A stretch of DNA of 64,000 bases from positions 155,001-219,000 of the forward strand of contig JAAOOA010000483.1 in NCBI GenBank assembly GCA_012861695.1. The letters are read 5' to 3'. The notes under the pieces are model-generated. The model had not been told where the DNA came from. It saw nothing but the letters and a program-made list of their open reading frames with translations, and made no database searches. Origin of the DNA: Trematomus loennbergii. Taxonomy: Eukaryota > Chordata > Actinopteri > Perciformes > Nototheniidae. The position numbers and the translations under genes are program-made. Shown here one piece after another: positions 58,708 through 64,000 of the stretch; the first letter of the stretch is position 1, and each line of letters starts with the position of its first letter.

Positions 58708-59805
58708 TGACTATCAGCATTATCCTGTATAATAATCAATAACTCACATTCACTTTTTCTATTGTTCTGGTTTGATTACATTTTTCTTGTAAATGAAACG
58801 TGTTATTCTTGTTCAAAATGTTTATGAACTTAACAGCACATTCTACGCAATACTGCATGTCATTATGGTCGTGCTAATAAAGCTATTTGAGTCGAATAAG
58901 GGAGAGATTGCAAGAGGTAAGAGGCGAAAGAGAAATGAGGCCGATGTGAGAAGAGAGAGAAACAGAGAGGGAGGGAGGGAGTAGTCAGTAGAGGGCTTAT
59001 GTTAATGTTTTCCCTGCTGGTGTGTAGGCTGCAGCAGAGGGCTGGGTAAACCTGGGTGACAGCGGCAAGTGGAGTGAGCTGGTGACTTTAATTGATACTG
59101 GAGAGGGGTCTTCAGTGCCAAACACACTCACGCATAAACCACATTGTACAGTAGCCACCCACAGAATCCGCACACAAGCCAACAGCTCCAAATCACATTA
59201 GAGGCAAAGCAGAGATTTCATTCAGCTCTACTTAGTGGCTCTTACATTTGCCAACTATAATGCGAGTAAATGCAGAATAAGGCTCCCAAAGTGGCCCTTT
59301 ACCTCAGATTGCTCAACATTCCTCTCATTTTTCTCACCACCAGTCCTTCTCACTTACACGTGATGCTGTTCAAACACACGAGGGGCACACAAACACACAA
59401 AATAAAAAAGGGAGCATAAGAGTCGCCAGGGAGTAACTTCACGGTGTGTGAAAGAGAGTTCTGATGGAGCACAGGAAGACACAAAGTTCGAGGATCCAGG
59501 GTCATACGGTGACCTTTGAACTCACAGCCATGTCTCGAGTACAAGGAGTTAAGAGGGAATGCCGCAATACCTCAGAGAGACACTAAACATCGGCAGGACG
59601 TTTAAAGAAAATGAGAAGTGAGGCCGAGGCTTAATTTGAATGGAAGGGAGGGCAGAAGGCTTGATGTGAAGCTCATGACTTACGGATGCTGGTCATTGTT
59701 GTTCCTTTACTCACCATGTATTTAATAACATGTAATGTATGTAGACGAAAGGCAATTTCATTCCAGGAATGGTTGAAGAAAAAGAGATGTACTACCTGAG
59801 TGTAT
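58708..59805. other. Non-coding stretch, nothing recognised
   Basis: AT-rich then purine-rich sequence (GAGGGAGGGAG near 58967). No exon is supported. Confidence 0.4.
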
Positions 59806-60055
59806 TGAAGATTGAAGATTCAACTTATGGTCATACGTAGTACAGGTACTATGTAACAAAACGGTTTCTCTGCATTTGACCCATCCTAGTGTTAGGAGCA
59901 GTGGGCTGCCATTATGTACGGCGCCCGGGGAGCAGTGTAAGGAACGGTGCCTTGCTCAGGGACACCTCGGTAGCACTTCCGGGACTTGAACTGGTGACCT
60001 TCCAGTTGCCAAGCCAAGTCCCTATGGACTTCGCGCCGCCACCACCGCCCTATGT
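59806..60055. repeat. Dispersed teleost repeat with GCGCCCGGGGAGCA core
   Basis: GGCGCCCGGGGAGCAGTGTA, GCTCAGGGACACCTCGGTAG and GACTTGAACTGGTGACCTTC follow in order. This ordered set of words is a very common interspersed repeat in fish genomes. It sits directly before a LINE 3' end, so it may be part of the same retroposon. Confidence 0.6.
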
Positions 60056-60077
60056 ATGTCAGTTGAATGGCATTAGC

Positions 60078-60440
60078 TAGAAGATACCAACCTTAAGACC
60101 AGGCTCAAAACCAGAGGGCACCGAGCCTTCGCAGCAGCTGGCCCGAGGCTCTGGAACACTCTTGCCCCTCCATGTGAGGTCGGCCCAGACCCTAGGGGTT
60201 TTTAAATCTACTCTTAAGACACACTTCTTCTCTCTGGCCTTCTAGTCAGAGCGGAGCACGACTCCTGACTTTTCCCTGTGTTTTCTTTTTATATATCTGT
60301 TGTAATTTATTGTGATTATAGAAATGTGTTTTTATGTGATTGTAGTTATTACATGTACAGCACTTTGGCCCGACCAAAAATCGCTTTTAAATGTGCTTTA
60401 TAAATAAACCTTGATTTGATTTATTTGATTTGATAAGACA
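60078..60440 (+). mobile_element. 5'-truncated L2-type LINE, 3' end
   Basis: The segment encodes a broken version of the reverse-transcriptase C-terminus of L2-like LINEs: FAAAGPRLWNTLAP in one frame, followed after a frameshift by remnants such as GVFK- and LKTHFFSL-like coding. It ends with an untranslated tail (CAGCACTTTGG, AAATGTGCTTTATAAATAAA) and a (TTGATTTGAT) repeat. The frameshift and truncation make it dead. Confidence 0.8.
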
Positions 60441-63054
60441 TTTCAAAAACGGGGTTTGATTAAGGAAAATCTGAAGCATTAAAACTTAAAAATGAGAAGG
60501 GGAACCTGATAGAAATCTACATTGTGTTAGAATGCAGGGGTGAATTTGAGTGATATTTCACTTTGAGAAGATATCAGTAAGTTAATTATCAAAAAAGTGT
60601 GAAAGCTTTTGTTTGCATGTTAGGTAATACAAACCAGGTAAACATCATTTCAGAGTGGACATTGCAAAGTGCGCATGCAGAATAATCACATTGCGGTGAC
60701 AGCAAATTAACTCAAACGCGTAATATACCAAATGATACAAGAGGAAAACTTGAAGGTAATAACTGAACATCAATGAAGGTGGCTCGCAGCTCCGAACATT
60801 AGCTCTACGACACCACCTCTTGCACTAACATGACATAAACCATGCTTTGAGTCTCACTTCTTTGCTGTCATCACCATTCGTATCCATACAACCAATGTCT
60901 TTGCAATAAAAAATGGATACAAGTGAACAAAAAAGTGTATCCAAGCTTTTAATGTTGCTCTCAAATAGCCTATAAAGCATGTCACTTTAAAATGCATTTT
61001 TACAGGTAGTAGTTATTGTGAGAACATTTTTTTAAAAGCTCACACTGCATATTTATCGCAGCGTACATTATGCAATTTAAGTTCTTTCCAATATTGTGCA
61101 GATTATATCGATGAGTGTGCTCAAGTTGCGGCTAGTAATCTTGACCTTCTTGTCAGTTAAATAATATGTCATGGCTCTGAAGTGATGAAGAAACCCAGAG
61201 ACACAGCAGAACAAAATGCTAGAGAAGCTGGAATGATCTCATGCATGAAACTTCCCTGAATAAAATTGAAAGTGAATTGAGAAGAAGCGTCAGAGGAATG
61301 AGGAGAACCCTGAGTGGGATACGGACACTATGGGGAGCAGAGTGGTGCCAAGTGGGGTTGGATCACTCGACAACTGCCTGTCCCACCCTATTACCCTCCG
61401 AGCTCCCCCACCCTTACCCTCTCCACACCCCCCCCCCCCCCCGCCCTCTGTGTGGTAACACCACCAGTCGCTCCACAATGACACCTTTACTGGCTCTTAC
61501 TGGTTGAATGGAGAGAGACCGACAGAGAGGGGACGGTTGGGTGCTCTTCACATGGAGGGCTTTGCAATCACTGCGCATATTTTATGGGTGTCATTGTAGC
61601 AGACGTCTGTGGGTGGCTATCACTAATAGGATTACAAGAAATGTAACAATGATAAAAACATGTTGCATGGCATTTCTTGCACTGCTTCTACTGTTTGCCG
61701 CCCAGAGGATGATTGGCCAACTGATAGGCGGCAAGGTAACATCATGCTCCAGTACAGGCAAAGTGGATTTTGTGGCAGGTACATTTCCAGCTCTCTAAAA
61801 ATCAAACATTAGGTTTCACTTTCTGGCCCTGAGGATCCAAAAGTGAGGGGCCTCTTTTATAGAAAGTACATGTACTGTAAGCATTTGACAATCATTCTGA
61901 ACTAGGAGACAACCGTTGTGGAAGAGGCAGAAACACCAATTTCAGTGCCAGTAGTAGCCTCAATATACCAGCATGCAATGCATACTTCTCACTTTTATTC
62001 AGAGCCCCATGTAGGAAATCACAAACTGAAGTAAATGAGAGAAACTGACAGAAGGCACCCAGTTACGATCGAAGAGCCTTTTTTGCTTAGGAAGGTTCTC
62101 TTTAGAAAGATATTATCTGTAAACCAGGGAAAGCATTCAGCTGATGATCCCAAGCCCAATATGCCTTCTGTGTAACCAAGCCACTACAGTATGTACACTT
62201 TTCTGAATGCACTGCAGCTAACGAGTTCTGGAGACAAGTGATGGAAGCAGTATCTGACATCATTGGAGCTTTATAATACCTTTAGCATAGGATAACCTGG
62301 CCTTCCTTTACAAAAACAAAATGGTGCTGTCCCACAAGTCCTTGCGGCTGCAACTAAAAGTGAACAATAAACGCTGTTGTCCACGCTTATGAAGTCTAGA
62401 TGCGCTTTAAGTTGTCCATCTATGGAACATTTTAGTTTTTCCAAGGCAGAAGCCCATTAATCGCATCCGCTGAAGCATCATATTAGCCTCCTGTATGTAA
62501 GAGCAGTCGGATTCTGTTGAATTATCCTTCACTTATATACTTAGCACCATGGCGTTTTTCACTAAGGTTAAGCAACAGTGGTAAGAAAAGACAAAGGAGA
62601 AGATTTTTTTGTATCAATTCGACCGCAAGTCCCAATCACCAAATAACTCCAGAATATCAAAGAAAAACTAGTCATTGATATAGGTTGGAATTAGGGCGGG
62701 GTCAGGGTGGTGGATGGGGGGGGGAAGAGCGCAGGAGAGGAGTGAAAAGTGGAGCGCTTCTGGAGGCACCCCGGCTCTCCCGGTGTTAAGGAGGTGCTCC
62801 CAGAGGTCAGAGACAACCAGTCAACAACAGGAGCTGGCCTGCCTCTCTCTCATCCCTCTCTCTGGCTCTCTACCTCTCTCGGCCTCTTCTCTGGGCCACA
62901 CAAAAGGTTTGTTGGGGGGGTGGTAGGGTAGACGGGTCGAGAGAGCGGCATGGCATTTTAATGGCGGTGGAGAGAGTGAGAGAGGAGAGGAGGTGGTGGG
63001 GTTGGTTGGTGGTAGAAGCAGAGAGGACCCCCCCCTCCACCCTCTTCTCACTCT
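60441..63054. other. Non-coding stretch, nothing recognised
   Basis: Complex AT-rich sequence with a C run at 61430-61442 and a G run near 62718-62725. Several 60-95 codon frames exist without splice or domain support. Confidence 0.4.
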
Positions 63055-63108
63055 CAAACACACACACACACACACACACGTACATACACAAACACACACA
63101 TACACGCA
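63055..63108. repeat. (CA)n microsatellite
   Basis: CA dinucleotide run with TACATA interruptions. Confidence 0.9.
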
Positions 63109-63841
63109 GGCATGGCAGCATCATTGTAGGGGGCTTTTTATCTAAATGATTGCCCTCAATTAGATCCCTGCTCAGAGTAGGTGAGAACAGACAGATATCT
63201 GGAGAGGTAGGGGGTTCAAACCAGTAGAAGGCAAAAGGGGAGAGAGGGGGGTCAGCATGAAGAGAAAGAGTTTTCCTCACGATCTGAGGAAAAGGAGAGG
63301 CAACTGGAAGAGGGAGAGGGAAATCAAGATATTTTGATGAGTCCGTAGAGGTATTTGCACCAAAAAAAATGTAACTTCGTGCATTTGGGAAATGAAAACC
63401 ACAAGCTGTCAAAAAGATAGTCACGGGTATGTGTCCCCAAAATGATGTTTATCTACAACTAGTTTGCTTCAGTTCATATGTTTTGTCTGAAAACCTTCTG
63501 CACCATAGCTAACCATTTACCACCTGGACAAAACTTTGACTACGAGAAACACAAGAGCTGTGATTGGTCAGCTTCTGCTTGTGTTTTGTATCGTTTCAGG
63601 TGCAGGTGGAGATGTTTCAACTGTCATTATCCCTGCATAATCTTTAAATACAGCTTCTATCAAACTAAGCAGAGCTCTCCTGAAAATTAAATTTTGTTTG
63701 TAATTGTAGCTATGGCAATACTTGCAGGAGTGTTCAAAAGTACTCGGGTCTTTTACTGGAGTCGAGAAGAAATCGCTATGCAAAGCACACATTTTGCAGA
63801 ATGAGCCGTTTCAGAACATTGTATAAAAACTAGTAAAAAGC

Positions 63842-64000
63842 TAACGGCCCGTCCACACAGCAGCGTTAAAAAAAATCTTGGAACGCTTCTGCTCATTCAC
63901 TTGAATGGGGTGACGTCACTTTGCCTCACTTTTCGCCGAACTGCATTGTGGGAAGCAGAGCGGAGATTTTCAGGATTTTCAGGATTCAAAGTTGAGCAAT
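63842..64000 (+). mobile_element. Left end of a DNA miniature element, cut by the window edge
   Basis: Starting at ACGGCCCGTCCACACAGCAG, the sequence has the character of a widespread fish miniature element (GGCCCGTCCACAC terminus, then TGAATGGGGTGACGTCACTT). The right end lies outside the window, so neither the inverted repeat nor the target duplication can be confirmed. Confidence 0.45.

Noticed and set aside
59940..60010. tRNA-like B-box (GACTTGAACTGGTG)
   Set aside because: No cloverleaf or A-box at the right distance could be found; the block belongs to a common dispersed fish repeat.
60110..60123. CTCF-like word AAACCAGAGGGCAC
   Set aside because: Only 12 of 14 positions fit and it lies in the decayed coding part of a LINE, so it is probably coincidental.

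Overview
This is a window of vertebrate nuclear DNA, most probably from a ray-finned (percomorph-like) fish. There are no long intronless genes. The coding signal is confined to short exons with AG/GT borders. Long (GT)n/(CA)n tracts and poly-C/poly-G runs are frequent, and compact DNA transposons with 8-bp or TTAA target duplications and 5'-truncated LINE tails are typical of teleost genomes. The species cannot be named from the sequence.

Layout. From 1 to about 10.5 kb the DNA is non-coding, either an intron or upstream flank, and holds microsatellites and three TTAA-type miniature elements. Three plus-strand exons of one gene follow: 10546-10642, 16222-16487 and 18016-18196. The last has a stop codon and a downstream AATAAA at 18505. 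I do not recognise this gene. The exons join in a consistent phase, but exon B reads through only if one base is missing from a C run near 16256. The predicted C-terminal part is acidic, then basic with an RHKR motif, then proline-rich. Both introns are loaded with transposons: a hAT element with an 8-bp duplication, a second hAT split by a TTAA element, and another TTAA element beyond exon B.

From about 18.5 kb to the end I find no convincing gene. This 45-kb stretch looks like a gene desert. It begins with two strong CTCF-type motifs in divergent orientation (19733-19746 minus, 21837-21850 plus). It then carries blocks of complex, non-repetitive sequence that look like candidate conserved regulatory DNA, interspersed with hAT miniature elements (30.2, 33.2, 41.2 and 58.4 kb), LINE tails (56.4-57.2 and 60.1-60.4 kb), a 66-bp minisatellite (42.5-43.2 kb), and a terminal-inverted-repeat element containing a perfect 47-bp palindrome (53.6 kb).

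Most reading frames longer than 60 codons here are chance or repeat-derived. The items most worth checking are the minisatellite whose minus strand is open in two frames, the palindrome, the divergent CTCF motif pair next to the gene end, the nested transposon with a related uninterrupted copy 4 kb away, and the exon flanked by direct transposon copies. I see no evidence of a new biochemical system.
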